DNA of 64,000 nucleotides from Spongilla lacustris (Eukaryota; Porifera; Demospongiae; Spongillida; Spongillidae): NCBI GenBank assembly GCA_949361645.1, contig OX442435.1, positions 5,983,696 to 6,047,695 of the forward strand, read 5' to 3'. Shown piece by piece: positions 22,328 to 33,049 of this stretch (position 1 is its first letter; each line of letters starts with the position of its first letter). The notes under the pieces were generated by a model. It saw only the letters and a program-made list of their open reading frames with translations, ran no database searches and was not told where the DNA came from. The position numbers and the translations under genes were made by a program.

Positions 22328-22592
22328 GTAAGCCAATATTGTGTGGATACTAACATTTTTGTCAATTTTGATTTAGTTACATGAAAATTACATTGAAGTA
22401 TATTGTTCAAATATGCTCTGAAAAAGAGGTTTTTTTTCCTACAAAGAATGCATACAACAAATGATTCCATATGAACTTTTTATTATCCTTAAGGAATTTT
22501 TAAGAACAATCTGTCAGTAGACAATGGGTCAAAAATTATTCTTTAGAACACTCTTCATGCCGAGAACAGAAGAAAGGAGCACAGTCGCCTAC

Positions 22593-22775
22593 AATTAAAC
22601 ATCTGTTGTCATGAAAGAACTTCTGTCTTGTTTTTAAATTGTTTTCATTACATAACTTCTGTCTTCTTGTGTTTAAATTGCTTTAATTAAACATCTGTTG
22701 TCATGAAAGAACTTCTGTCTTGTTTTTAAATTGTTTTCATTACATAACTTCTGCCTTCTTGTGTTTAAATTGCTT
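22593..22775. repeat. Tandem duplication, about 90-bp unit, two copies
   Basis: ATTAAACATCTGTTGTCATG and the following 70 bases are repeated almost exactly once. Shorter 'aacttctgtctt...tttaaattg' subunits continue to about 22,860. Confidence 0.85.
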
Positions 22776-23029
22776 TCATTATATATAAATTCTGTCTTGT
22801 GTTTAAATTATCAAATTATCAATTAGAACTTCTGTTCTGTGGCGGTTAAAATTGTTTTCATTATAAATTTGTCTGCCTTAACGGCTGCAATTTCGGTGAG
22901 AATCGTTTTCTCTTCTGACTTATGATTACCAGTGGTTGTTTAAACGCTAACGGTTGCGATTTCTGTGAGGATCGACTTCAATCTCTTTTTAATTATACAC
23001 GCTATATATATGATTACCAGTGGCTGTCA

Positions 23030-23172
23030 AACCCCCGGACTGTATTCCCTGGATGTACAATATTTTACACGGACCGTATTCCCTAGGGAGTTGGGTCCGG
23101 GGGGGACCGTATTCCCTAAGGGAATACAGTCCGCCGGACCGAAAATTGGGCCGGACTGTATACCCTATGACA
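23030..23172. mobile_element. Palindromic GGACCGTATTCCC mini-element, second copy
   Basis: It carries the same stacked palindromes as 17,591-17,785 in opposite orientation and ends TATACCCTATGACA directly before CCGG, mirroring the start of the other copy. Confidence 0.7.
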
Positions 23173-23260
23173 CCGGCAACAGTAAATATTGCTTGCTTCT
23201 AGGCAACCGACCGATAATGAATTGCAACTGCTTCACCGCATTTAATCATCAGCTAACTGA
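23173..23260. repeat. Fragment of the outer palindromic element family
   Basis: 'ccggcaacagtaaat ... ctaggcaaccga ... gataatgaattgca' also occurs at 30,588-30,690. Confidence 0.65.
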
Positions 23261-23268
23261 ACAAGAGA

Positions 23269-23387
23269 CCCTCCCTTTAAGAAGTTCTCCGGACGTGACA
23301 TCACCAATTAACGTACTTAACCCATTTCGTTAAGTACGTTGATTAGTGATGTCACGTTCGGAGTACTTCTTAAAGGGAAGGGTCTAT
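23269..23387. repeat. Hairpin element, about 54-bp arms
   Basis: 'ccctttaagaagt' to 'acgtacttaa' is followed by a 9-base loop and its complement back to 'acttcttaaaggg'. A typical mini foldback; no coding content. Confidence 0.85.
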
Positions 23388-23539
23388 TGTAAAGGTTATC
23401 TGTATGAAAAGAATCGTTTGGAATTGTAGAAACTCGTGGTATTCACACGATATATATTATAATGAAAATCACGTGCGCATTATGTTCAATAGTAAGGGTT
23501 CAAAACTCCCCCTAATTGACTAGCAAGAACTAGTCAATT

Positions 23540-23650
23540 TTCTGGGTCAGAGTCATCGATATCCTGCATCTGTAGACTCATCTTCAGTTTAGCCATCTCT
23601 ACTGCATTTCTCCTAGGTCGATTTGCAGCTCGCTCAACAACCACCTTTTC
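23540..23650 (-). pseudogene. Possible C-terminal remnant of a BEL/Pao polyprotein
   Basis: Minus-strand frame VVERAANRPRRNAVEMAKLK followed by an acidic end and stop. Position and orientation fit the tail of the BEL/Pao remnant upstream, but no motif proves it. Confidence 0.25.
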
Positions 23651-23746
23651 AGCATTTTTTGTTTCCACGTGCTAAGATCATTCATTCCTAAAGGGTACAG
23701 CAACGGCACAGGTAGCTTTAGTGTCGTGGTCCCTGACTCTGAAGCA

Positions 23747-24075
23747 ACACACACCACTGCAGCTCTATCTAGCCCACCATGCCCCTCTATAAGGCACACC
23801 ACTGCAGCTCTAACTAGCCCACCATGCCCCTCTATACGGCACACCACTGCAGCTCTAACTAGCCCACCATGCCCCTCTATAAGGCACACCACTGCAGCTC
23901 TAACTAGCCCACCATGCCCCTCTATAAGGCACACCACTGCAGCTCTAACTAGCCCACCATGCCCCTCTATAAGGCACACCACTGCAGCTCTAACTAGCCC
24001 ACCATGCCCCTCTATAAGGCACACCACTGCAGCTCTAACTAGCCCACCATGCCCCTCTATAAGGCACTCCACCCT
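23747..24075. repeat. 45-bp minisatellite, about seven copies
   Basis: Unit GCACACCACTGCAGCTCTAA followed by CTAGCCCACCATGCCCCTCTATAAG. Copies are almost identical and differ at a few positions. Because the period is a multiple of three, both strands stay open over the array (15-residue units such as LIEGHGGLVRAAVVC on the minus strand), so the long frames are not evidence for a gene. Confidence 0.95.
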
Positions 24076-24287
24076 TACAAGTAAATGTTCTTGGGTGGTT
24101 CTTGTCCCCCGTTGCTGTGTATCTCTTCCCATTACCAGTGGTGGCTGTGTTCTTGTCAGTGTCTCTTAAACTAATCAGGTACTCGCTCCTACAGCACTTT
24201 CAGAAGTGTCTAAGAAGGCGTCGGGTGTACTCCATCGCTTACAATCTCCACAATGCCTATAGGCTTATCTGATCTTGAATGATGTTG

Positions 24288-25051
24288 TCATATATATACT
24301 CTCTGAAGATATGTGGCAACTGTTTCAATCTCTTTACTAGCCCAAGTAGCCTTGTCTGGCTTAGACTGAAGTACATGTATCTGGCAATGGTGGATGGATG
24401 GTGTGACTTCCATGGAAGCCGGATACAATATATCTGCCATTCTGGAATTTGATATTCTGCATGAATTCCTCATAAACTGACGATTCTTCAGCCTCAATAC
24501 CAATAGACTCCAAGTTCCAAAACATTTTGAGTCTCTGATCAAGGGAACTATTGTCTGATGGTATAGAGTTACTGCAGTCTTTAGCGTGTGGCATGATAGC
24601 AAACCCATTGAAGTCGATCCACAGAGCAATCCAGTAGCGGGACCAGATAAAACCCACCCAAAACGAGTCTCAATTGCGATTGGCCCATCTCCCTGGCAAT
24701 TACTGCCAGTAACTAATGTCCAATAGTGGTCAGCTCCAATGAGAATGCCTATACATGTACGTCCAGGCTGCAATCACGATCACTCTCGTCTGCTAGGTCC
24801 AGTACAGACAAATATGGATATAACTACGTGCTGCAAGGCTGATAGGTCTATGTTGTCAGCTATAAGGGGCTACAGATAGTACTAAGGAACAGTACTAGTG
24901 AGTAATGTATGACCACGTTGGCTCCATTTCTTGTTTGCATGCTGAGATTTACGAAATCACACAGTTTAGGTTGTTCACTACCTGACCCATAAGTCTTGAC
25001 TGTCAAAATTTCAGTTCTTTCAATATCCTGTACGTGCAGTGAAGTACGCAC
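24288..25051 (-). pseudogene. BEL/Pao retrotransposon remnant (protease/RT-proximal region)
   Basis: Minus-strand frames contain in order ILTVKTYGSG (the end of the Pao aspartyl-protease-like domain), ILIGADHYWTLVTG, PIAIETRFGWVLSGP, and, after a frameshift near 24,640, FWNLESIGIE and SSVYEEFMQNIKFQNGRYIV with HPPLPD. These are hallmark motifs between protease and reverse transcriptase in BEL/Pao elements. Several frame changes and the missing catalytic RT motifs show that it is dead. It lies immediately 3' (plus coordinates) of the 45-bp minisatellite. Confidence 0.75.
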
Positions 25052-25354
25052 CGCTGGAAGCCTCTAGCCTTGCTCGAATATGTTGTGTGTGGCCCGACTT
25101 TGAGCTTGGCGTACTACATTCTGATTGGACTGCATGCAATCCACTTTGCTGCTTGAACAAAAAATGGTTATAATTTTGATAACCGATTTTACTATACGCC
25201 ACTCTTGCATCGAATTTATTTGTTAATATGATGCAAATACATGAATTGCTATTATATTTCCGGGATTTATACAGTTTTCTAATATAGTTACTCGTACAGG
25301 CATATGTCAGTGATCTGGTATTCAAAGTAGAATCCCTAGGCCTGATCCCTGATG

Positions 25355-25969
25355 TCATTTGTTATTAATCGTCGGCAACTGGAAGAACGTGCTACTGAGC
25401 CAGCTGGAAACGTCGGAGTAACTCTGATAGTTCGGTAAACCATTGTAATCCGATACGTATTGAGGATTGAACACTACATTTAGAACGTCGTTTCTTATAT
25501 CTGCCAGTAGACATAGTACATCAATTACATCACCGCAAGGCTGCCGGGTGTTCTGAAGAAATGAAATAGCAAAATTCGTTAATATAATATGTGGGAATGC
25601 GATCGACCTCAAGTACTAGTACTGTTGCTTACATTATTGAATGAAGGGAAGGTACGACACATGACATTTCTAATGTACTCCAAGGAACTATTTTTCACGC
25701 AGTCGTAACGACGAATGGTTCGTAAGATAGCACAATCATCCGTGAAACTAGCTGGCAGGTTGTCTGGAAGCTGTACGGTTTGCCGATAGGAATATTGTAA
25801 TGCGGCATTATAGGCACACGCAGCTTACCGTTAATCGGTACAATTCGTGTAGGTAGTTTAAATCCTTTTGAAGTGGGACATAAAGTTCGCTCGGACTTCC
25901 GACAGCACACCGGTTGTCGACAATACACATGAAACAAACTGCGGCCACTCTCAGTCCAAATGATAGCAT
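25355..25969 (-). CDS. Small secreted Cys-rich protein, copy A (three exons)
   Basis: Exons are 25,829-25,969, 25,633-25,770 and 25,355-25,552, all joined in phase 0 with GT/AG introns of 58 and 80 bp. The product is 158 residues. It starts with a hydrophobic signal peptide (MLSFGLRVAAVCFMCIV), followed by a mature part with five Cys that are all conserved in the copy at 63.3-63.9 kb (DDCAILR, RRYDC, VMC, PCGDVIDVLC). The segment DVIDVLCLLADI is the most conserved and is probably an amphipathic helix. One NxS site (KNSS). There is no transmembrane segment after the leader. I recognise no family. Size, leader and helix-rich mature part fit a secreted factor, defence peptide or toxin-like protein, and I cannot decide between them. 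Gene structure, reading frame and promoter are all intact. Confidence 0.8.
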
Positions 25970-26007
25970 GTTTGTATACTGCACTGATGAACTTCAGCAA
26001 TCAGCTG

Positions 26008-26056
26008 ATGGTATTTATACCATTCTACGCGTGCATTCAAGTTAATGACGTAATGT
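26008..26056 (-). promoter_or_regulatory. Compact promoter of secreted-protein copy A
   Basis: Upstream of the start codon on the minus strand lie a TATA box (GGTATAAATACC, around 26,009-26,021) and, about 30 bp further, ATTACGTCAT, a CRE/ATF-like element. The same two elements in the same order, with the conserved CAGCTGATTGC and CATCAGTGCAGTATACAAA blocks, precede copy B at 63.2 kb. Confidence 0.6.
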
Positions 26057-26589
26057 TTCGCCAGCTCATACGCTACGAACGGAATTTATGTAGTATTTCC
26101 CTAAATTCTAGTTTTTATTGCTTCCAATCATTGCATGGGTTCCTCCAACAACATACACAATGTAATTAGAGGCAAATGATGCAATGCATTTGGATGATGC
26201 AAGATCAAACACAAATGTATATATAACATCAAGTTTCGTCAAGTTTCACTAATGCAAAAAAGGGTTCACAGTCAGTACTGGTACATACATGTATATGTAC
26301 ATAAATCACTCACTAATACAACAAGTATTGAATAGATTGTGAACCTTTCTTTATTCAGTTATTAGGCTTAGACTGAGAACAGCAACGAAATCTACTCTTG
26401 TGTACATACTTGTACAGCATGTTTATAAATATGTGCATGCAAATTTATAGTAACAACTATTATATAATTATATATATATTATATATATAATTATACACAT
26501 GTTTCTAGTGTAACTGATACAGGTGTCAGCACCCCCCCCCACCACCACCAAATCGAAATTTTAAAAAAGACTCGTGTAAAAAAGAATTA

Positions 26590-26760
26590 GATATATTCAA
26601 GTAAATTATAAACTTCTATATAGAAAAAGTGATTGGTGGTATGTAGGATTGGTGGTGCAAAATGCAAGGTAACAAGGTACAGTATGAAAGTGCGGTTTGG
26701 TAGGATCCCATTGCGAGAAATTTCGGACGCTCATTAGCAATTCCTGGCCAATTTTGCAAA
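26590..26760 (+). mobile_element. Single-arm copy of the GGTTTGGTAGGATCC foldback family
   Basis: 'aaagtgattggtggtatgtaggattggtggtgcaaaatgcaagg ... ggtttggtaggatcc' matches one arm of the elements at 15.8-16.5 kb and then stops. Confidence 0.65.
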
Positions 26761-27948
26761 CGTCCGTCACATTTCCCGCGCACGCGTCCATAGAAATGTA
26801 TGGGATAAGGTTTATTTTTGTATGCCATATATCAGAGAAAGCCGCTAGTAAAGTTATAATGGATTGAAATGATAGATAGCATAAACACCTATCACTCTAC
26901 ATGATTGGTGTAATTTTTAGCCCCTTCCACTGGGTTCCTCATAAGAATTAGTACATTCCCATAGAGATGTATGGGAAATTGCTTTTTTTATAATGATTTT
27001 TCATCACTATTCTTCTTTTTGCTCTGAACTGAAGATAGGAAGGTTAGTTATAACTATTTCAGAAGATACTAAAATGATCAAGGCAACTTTCTATTGGGCT
27101 TATATGCCCATAGGCATCTTTCCCTGGGTTCCTGGGGCACTTTTGGTCATCAGGGTACAAGTATCTAGTTTGGTTGTAAAATAATTACAAACCGCCCGGA
27201 TGACAATCAGTAAAACTATGGCGTTCAGTTCTGGCCCAGTTGGAAGTAACAAACTCCACTGCGCGCAAATGTGGTATGTTCTTTGTTTGGGTTTTCGTTG
27301 GCGTGGGATACTATAGAGCTTCTAAGTCCTAGCTAGGCCGTTTCAAGATTATGGTCTGTCAAACGCGGAGTGGTCTATGTCTACCCGATGGACATTAAAC
27401 GTTACTACGTGTGTATTTCAGGAAAACTAAGGCATCACAGAGACTTATGGCTAAGTAAGGCCCTATAACTTTCTATATTCGACCACGTGATATGGCGCTA
27501 TGAGTATGACAGCTGGGAAACGTGCATTTTCTGTTGCTACGTTTTCAAAAGGGTGCGTGCATATCCACATTTGTAAATGCTATCGTTCTATATAGAATTT
27601 GAAGCGGACAAGCGAAACAGTGATACGGGACAAAGACAAGCCGTATAAGGATATGTGCCCAATAATATCATTGTGCGAGGCAATGATGTTACTACGCGTA
27701 ACTATTCTTTTTAGCTCCGGTCCAGCGCGCGATCTTTTCGTCCGGATTACTGAGTGGTTTCATGTTTGAGCTGACAACGACCCTCCAGATAGAACCACTC
27801 TATGGCAACACCTCATTAAAAGGTCTTCCGTGATCCACCACTATAACTGGCTGTAGCTGCCCTCATATCCCAGGTATGTGGATTTCCCTATAGTACCTCA
27901 TAAAGCACATGAACATTGATTCCATATAGGTGTCATGTGATACATAAA
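26761..27948. other. No gene recognised
   Basis: Contains repeated 'cccatagagatgtatggga'-like words near 26,790 and 26,960, otherwise nothing I can support. Confidence 0.5.
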
Positions 27949-27992
27949 CACACACACACACACATACACACACACACACACACATACACACA

Positions 27993-28022
<30 letters not shown>
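27949..28022. repeat. (CA)n microsatellite with TACA interruptions
   Basis: CA dinucleotide tract with three ACATACAC interruptions. Confidence 0.95.
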
Positions 28023-28023
<1 letters not shown>

Positions 28024-29648
28024 TGAGCATATTATCTCATTGCAGTACAGTCTGCTGCTATGCAATGCTCTGGGTGGAGGGAGGTATCCTTGTGAGATAG
28101 CCTTGTGGAGGTAGAGGAGAGAGCCTTGTGAAGGTGCATGGATGGGAGGTATCCTTGTGGAACAAGAGTAAGCTTAGGTTGGGACAATTTTAAGGGAAAG
28201 ATCCCTTCTCCCCTAGAGATGAGGAATTTGATAGCGCATCCCAGATGCAGCCACTGGGATATGAATCAAATTAAGTTAAGATGTAAAGGTCTATACAAGA
28301 AGGAAATACGTGTTACATGCATGTAGATGTAGGACCAATTTAAAGTGACTACAATTGTCCACCTTTACCTTCTGAGGCTGAGGGTTTGGTTGTACACACA
28401 GGACAGTCACCAGTTGTCTGCCAGGAGAGGAGGCTTACCTACATGACCACCTGGTATGGACCAGGGAGGACTGGACTCAAAGTTTTGCATCTCATGGACT
28501 GTGCCAGCCACCCTTCCAACATGCACCTGGTGAAAGCACTTCAGCAACAACTCAAATGGAAGGCTTTGTGTGGTCTAGCTATATGTACATGGCTCTGCAA
28601 ATGTAGGTGATTGATGTAACAGTTATGGTGTGGCATTTATATTTATTTGGTTATCTGTATGTGTGTGTGATAATTGTGGAAGGTTCAAGAAGGGCTGGTA
28701 TTAACAGAATGTACATTGTAGCTGACTCAATGTCTTTGTGGTCACCTGTATTTAATTAGGGTGGTGGCATGTGGTGATTTGTGTAAACTTTTCACATGCA
28801 TGGTAGTACATACATGTAGTTCTACCTAGCTGTACCTTCATGCCATTGATCTGTTCATTAATGACATATCAGAGCTGCATCATGGCATCCTTTTCTGTGC
28901 CATTGCTTAGTATTTGTAGGGGCAAATTACACAGACAGGTGCATGTATGTGATCTACTTATAAGTTATAACCACTCTCCGAGTACGTTTACGGCTGTTCA
29001 TCCTTGTTGTATACCTTCCGGCGGAGTTGGATAGGACAGCGTATACGTAGCAGAGCAGCTGCGTATATTGGGTCTGGGAACGAGACTGCTATGGAAGTGA
29101 CCTTGGCTACCCATTGATGATCGACGATTAGGATATACATATACATAACAGGACACAGTGGAAGGTCCAGCTGGGAGTATCCGCCGCCCATGCATATGTG
29201 AATCCTTTAGCTAGTGGAAGGCAATGTCCTTAATTAACACACCTCCTCTAGTATGGTATCAAAAACATGCCAGTCGTGCTGGTAAACGTCAGAGCGATGC
29301 AAATGCAGATATATATATAGGGACGGAATCGCCCGTGCATCTTAACCGCTAAACGAGCTGGGTACTTTCATAGTGACACCTATATTATACGGGCTATGTA
29401 TCATTATGTGGTAGTTACTCCACAGCAGCCGCTCTATCAGCTCGACCTTCGCGTTTTGGGGGTTTCAAGCCTACATGTATATAGTAATACTAGATTACTT
29501 CCAACAAAGTTCGATGGCTAGCAAGACTAGCGTATACCAAGAATTATTGATAGCGATCGAGTGTAGAGCTATTATATCCACAATACTAATCAGACGGGTA
29601 CAAATATAGGCTTGATACCCAACCCTCCGTCAAAAGGCTAGCCATGCC
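28023..29648. other. No gene recognised
   Basis: Open frames are short and lack motifs. The word GGGTCTGGGAACGAGACT near 29,070 is an end of the hairpin family found at 29,649. Confidence 0.45.
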
Positions 29649-29734
29649 TAGTCTCGTTCCCAGACCCTAATTATTGAGAAACAAGGTAAATGTTTACCTT
29701 GTTTCTCAATAAATAGGGTCCGGGAACGAGACTA
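29649..29734. mobile_element. 86-bp hairpin element with TAGTCTCGTTCCCAGACCC ends
   Basis: The two halves are complementary over about 40 bases each, around AAATGTTT; TAGTCTCGTTCCCAGACCCT pairs with AGGGTCCGGGAACGAGACTA. The same terminal word occurs alone near 410, 29,070 and 46,258. Confidence 0.85.
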
Positions 29735-30114
29735 AGCTATGCACAAATGGATCAAAATGGTTAAATAACATATCACGTGACCTCCAGACTGTATTCAGTG
29801 GCAGGGGCACGAGGACAACTAAGTTGCGCATGCGTATGCTTAGATCACTAAAATCGACGATAGCTTTAGTTCGGAAGGATTTCATGTAACAGCGATGGCT
29901 ATTCCTAACTTTCCTGCCATGCAGACATACAATTAACGTATTACAAGACAATAATAATAATATATTTTAATAAATTAATTAGCTGTTTTAATAACGTGAT
30001 AAATCTCTAAAGTACCTAGTGAGTTTAATGGTGCAATCAGATTTTTAAAATCACAATTGTAAGCCGAGTTATGCATTGATGTCCACAATTTCTTGACATG
30101 CTACAACTCGCAGT
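29735..30114. other. No gene recognised
   Basis: AT-rich; nothing supported. Confidence 0.5.
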
Positions 30115-30720
30115 TCTGAATTTGCAAATGAAGAAGCCTATTTGCAAATGTAGGCCGGACTGTTATACTTGTAGGATCCTACCAAACCTCGCTTTACCAT
30201 ACTGTACCTTGCTTTTGCACCAATTACTTTCTCGGTAGAGAAGTTTTTGGATTTACTTGTTCGCCTAATTTTTTTTTTTTTCTCCGCCAGGAGTGTTCAA
30301 TATATGGCTTAGTGTATTCGCTGCTATGTATAGCACGTTTACTGAGATTCGTCTTTATTAGTATCCGGTAATCTCAGTAGGCCTCCTTCTTCGTACATGC
30401 CGCGCAGCTCTTTTTTTTTATTTTTTGATAGGCATACCTTTGTTCTTCCGATATCGTAAACTCACAGTTCTCCTTGTTAACGAACCGTTTTCTTTGGCTT
30501 AATTGATGACCTTTAAAAAATTGCTGAATCAGAACCGCCGGTTGTAAATCTGCAGCTGCGTACGTTAATTGTGCGTAGCCCGGCAACAGTAAATTAAGAT
30601 GCTTGTGTGACGTCATATTGCATGCTGCTAGGCAACCGAGAATTTCCACCGATAATGAATTGCACCTGCTTGAGTCATTTCATGGCATTTAATCACCACG
30701 CAGCTAACAACTGTAGCTCT
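30115..30720 (+). mobile_element. Simple copy of the outer palindromic element
   Basis: From 'gcaaatgaagaagcctatttgcaaat' through 'gtaggatcctaccaaacctc', 'ctcgttaac'-like and 'ttctccttgttaacgaaccg' to 'gtagcccggcaacag' it is collinear with the right half of 15.9-17.59 kb, but it lacks the 824-bp foldback and the GGACCGTATTCCC insertion. Confidence 0.65.
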
Positions 30721-31763
30721 AGATCTTATTTGTATAAAAGGGCACGTTTGGAAATACAATGCTACGCTTTGAAGCTAATCTCGTCTTTCCTGTAATACGG
30801 AAGGAGAACAAAATCAAAGGGTGGAATTTAGGTGTCGACTGACATTTCGCTCTACGTAAACGGCACGGTTTAGCGACGCTCACGTTTTATGTGCATATCT
30901 GTCATTTTTTTTTCATGGATTTTATGCCGCGGATAGCTAGCAAGTAAAGGCAACGCTTCCTTACCGTTTTAAAAGCTCGATCGAAAACCACGCCCACGGA
31001 GCCAATCCTACGTAGGACCCACTGCTGCGTAATATGTATGAACAAGACACATGCAGGGGGCGTGCGATCTTTAAATTCAGTACAGTCATAGGTGATTCAT
31101 TGGAAACGAGTCACGTGAGCACTCCTCGATACGGTTATTAAAATATCTTCGAACGAAGGGTAAATAATCCTGCAACATTTTGCTACCAGAAGTACGTTCC
31201 GCGCATCCTATAAGTGCATGGTGGTGTATAATTGGCCTATGCTAAAATACTGCTTGAATGTTCCCACATCTCCAAATAAGCTGCATCGGATTGATTGACC
31301 TCTTCATTTAGTGTGATGCGTATGTCTGGTTGAAAGCATGCACAGAGCAGAGATAATATATACTAAAACTAAGAGAGATTGGAAACGAATCACGTGCCCC
31401 ATATTTCACGCGCCCTATCCGTGCACGCGTGAATCGCACTTTATTACATTGACCAAAAAAAGGGGCGGAATTGAGGGCTTGAATTGAAGTCTTGAATGTT
31501 GTAAGGTAATAAAACAAGTCTTCTCAAGTTTAAGTGAAGTAACTGATAGACGATGTACACTAAAGATTTATTAAATACTTTTAGATTCGACTTTGCGCCA
31601 ATACTGAAAACGAATATTTTTTTAACTTCCGAGACAGAATCCGTCGATCTAGCTAGAAGAGCTGTCCTCGTCATTTAATGCACATAGTATGTGCCCATCG
31701 CTATGTTGTTTGCGCATAGCATCTTCAGAAACCTCGCTGTGACGTTTGGGGTACCCTTACTCT

Positions 31764-31764
<1 letters not shown>
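30721..31764. repeat. Repeat-rich stretch with TIR-element fragments
   Basis: 'ggaaacgagtcacgtgagcactcctcgatacggttatta' near 31,100 is the complement of the right part of the element at 61,957-62,800, and 'gattggaaacgaatcacgtg' near 31,378 is another of its ends. No gene seen. Confidence 0.5.

Positions 31765-31797
<33 letters not shown>
31765..31797. repeat. Poly-G run
   Basis: About 33 consecutive G, open to G-quadruplex formation. Confidence 0.95.
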
Positions 31798-31798
<1 letters not shown>

Positions 31799-32377
31799 GC
31801 CACGGCGTTGTGGTACGATGGTGGCTGGTTTTTTGGTAGACCTATGTTGGTTGTGTGCCCATCGCATGTTTTTAAGGGTAAACCACGTTCCATTTGTTCA
31901 GTGAATTTCTTCAGACAAAAGTGATGGATGGGCAGAAGAAAAATCGAAGCTTCGCACATTCATTCATCAGTAATAAATTCACTCAGTGACTCCTTCTCTT
32001 TGTCCCATTTCACTGGTGGCTTGGTACCGTACGATCGTTGACCATGCTGAGTGTGAGGAATAAAGGGTCACACTCCCTCCATCCTGGGTGTCTGTTGTAA
32101 AATTTTCTAAAGTTCCATCTAACCGCTTTTAAAAGGATTCGTTCGAGGATTGCGTGCGTTGATTAGTATTGATTGGCCCCGTTTCCAAACAGCAAGGTCA
32201 TGCAATGCTTTGCCATTACATATGCACATGTAGTGATGAAGGGGACAGTCCTATTGTTTTTTGTACATTTTGTCTATCAGTGTACATAATCAGCCATATG
32301 AAAGGTAACTAAATTTTGACAGACCACGTGAATACAATTTCTAGTAATCAATCTAGCGCCAACCCAGCAAGAGCATG
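31798..32377. other. No gene recognised
   Basis: No supported coding or element feature. Confidence 0.5.
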
Positions 32378-32423
32378 ACCGTATTTTCACGGATTTATCG
32401 AATTCACCGCAAATAGTTTTAAA
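32378..32423 (+). repeat. Copy of the sequence just upstream of receptor exon 1
   Basis: 'ttcacggatttatcgaattcaccgcaaatagt' closely matches 38,672-38,705, which ends about ten bases before the receptor start codon. The assembly gap begins directly after it. Confidence 0.55.
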
Positions 32424-32623
32424 NNNNNNNNNNNNNNNNNNNNNNNNNNNNNNNNNNNNNNNNNNNNNNNNNNNNNNNNNNNNNNNNNNNNNNNNNNNNN
32501 NNNNNNNNNNNNNNNNNNNNNNNNNNNNNNNNNNNNNNNNNNNNNNNNNNNNNNNNNNNNNNNNNNNNNNNNNNNNNNNNNNNNNNNNNNNNNNNNNNNN
32601 NNNNNNNNNNNNNNNNNNNNNNN
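32424..32623. other. Assembly gap (200 N)
   Basis: Exactly 200 N, the usual size of a scaffold placeholder, so the true length is unknown. Confidence 0.99.
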
Positions 32624-32701
32624 CATGCTTAGTTGGGCTTGCTTAGCAGCAGAAGAGCTGAGTGCGATGTGTGCATGCTGAGGTTTCAACTGAAGAAAGT
32701 T

Positions 32702-32970
32702 CTGTGGGTAGTTCCATTGCCAAGCCTGCCAAAGTTACACCATGCAGCGTAAAAATGGGCGTTGATCATTTTTTTGTGGACTATACTTAAACTGGTAGCC
32801 TTGAGGTGTGTGCGATAGCAACGGATACTTACATCATTGTGGTAATATAAGTGCATGCATGTATACGTACAGGCGTGTATATGAGGCACTCCGGCCTACT
32901 TATTATATATGTATAACTATGAAGTCCAATGGAGTCGCAGTTATCGGCAAATAATGTTTTTTACTAATCG
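32702..32970 (+). repeat. Dispersed repeat, copy also at 40,300-40,557
   Basis: 'ctgtgggtagttccat ... ggtagccttgaggtgtgtgcgat ... ggtaatataagtgcatgca ... actaatcgag' is collinear with the second copy in the same orientation with scattered substitutions and indels. Confidence 0.75.
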
Positions 32971-33049
32971 AGATTATTGATACTAGATGTTTGTATATAA
33001 ATACAGCAGTAAAATAAATAAATGCACCCTACTATTGCTAATAGTCAGG

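Noticed and set aside
23599..24169. 177- and 166-residue repetitive frames on both strands
   Set aside because: Generated by the 45-bp minisatellite; no conserved flanking domain.
25695..26000. Single-exon 101-residue protein
   Set aside because: The frame reads through an intron. The phase-consistent three-exon model shared with the 63 kb paralogue explains the sequence better.
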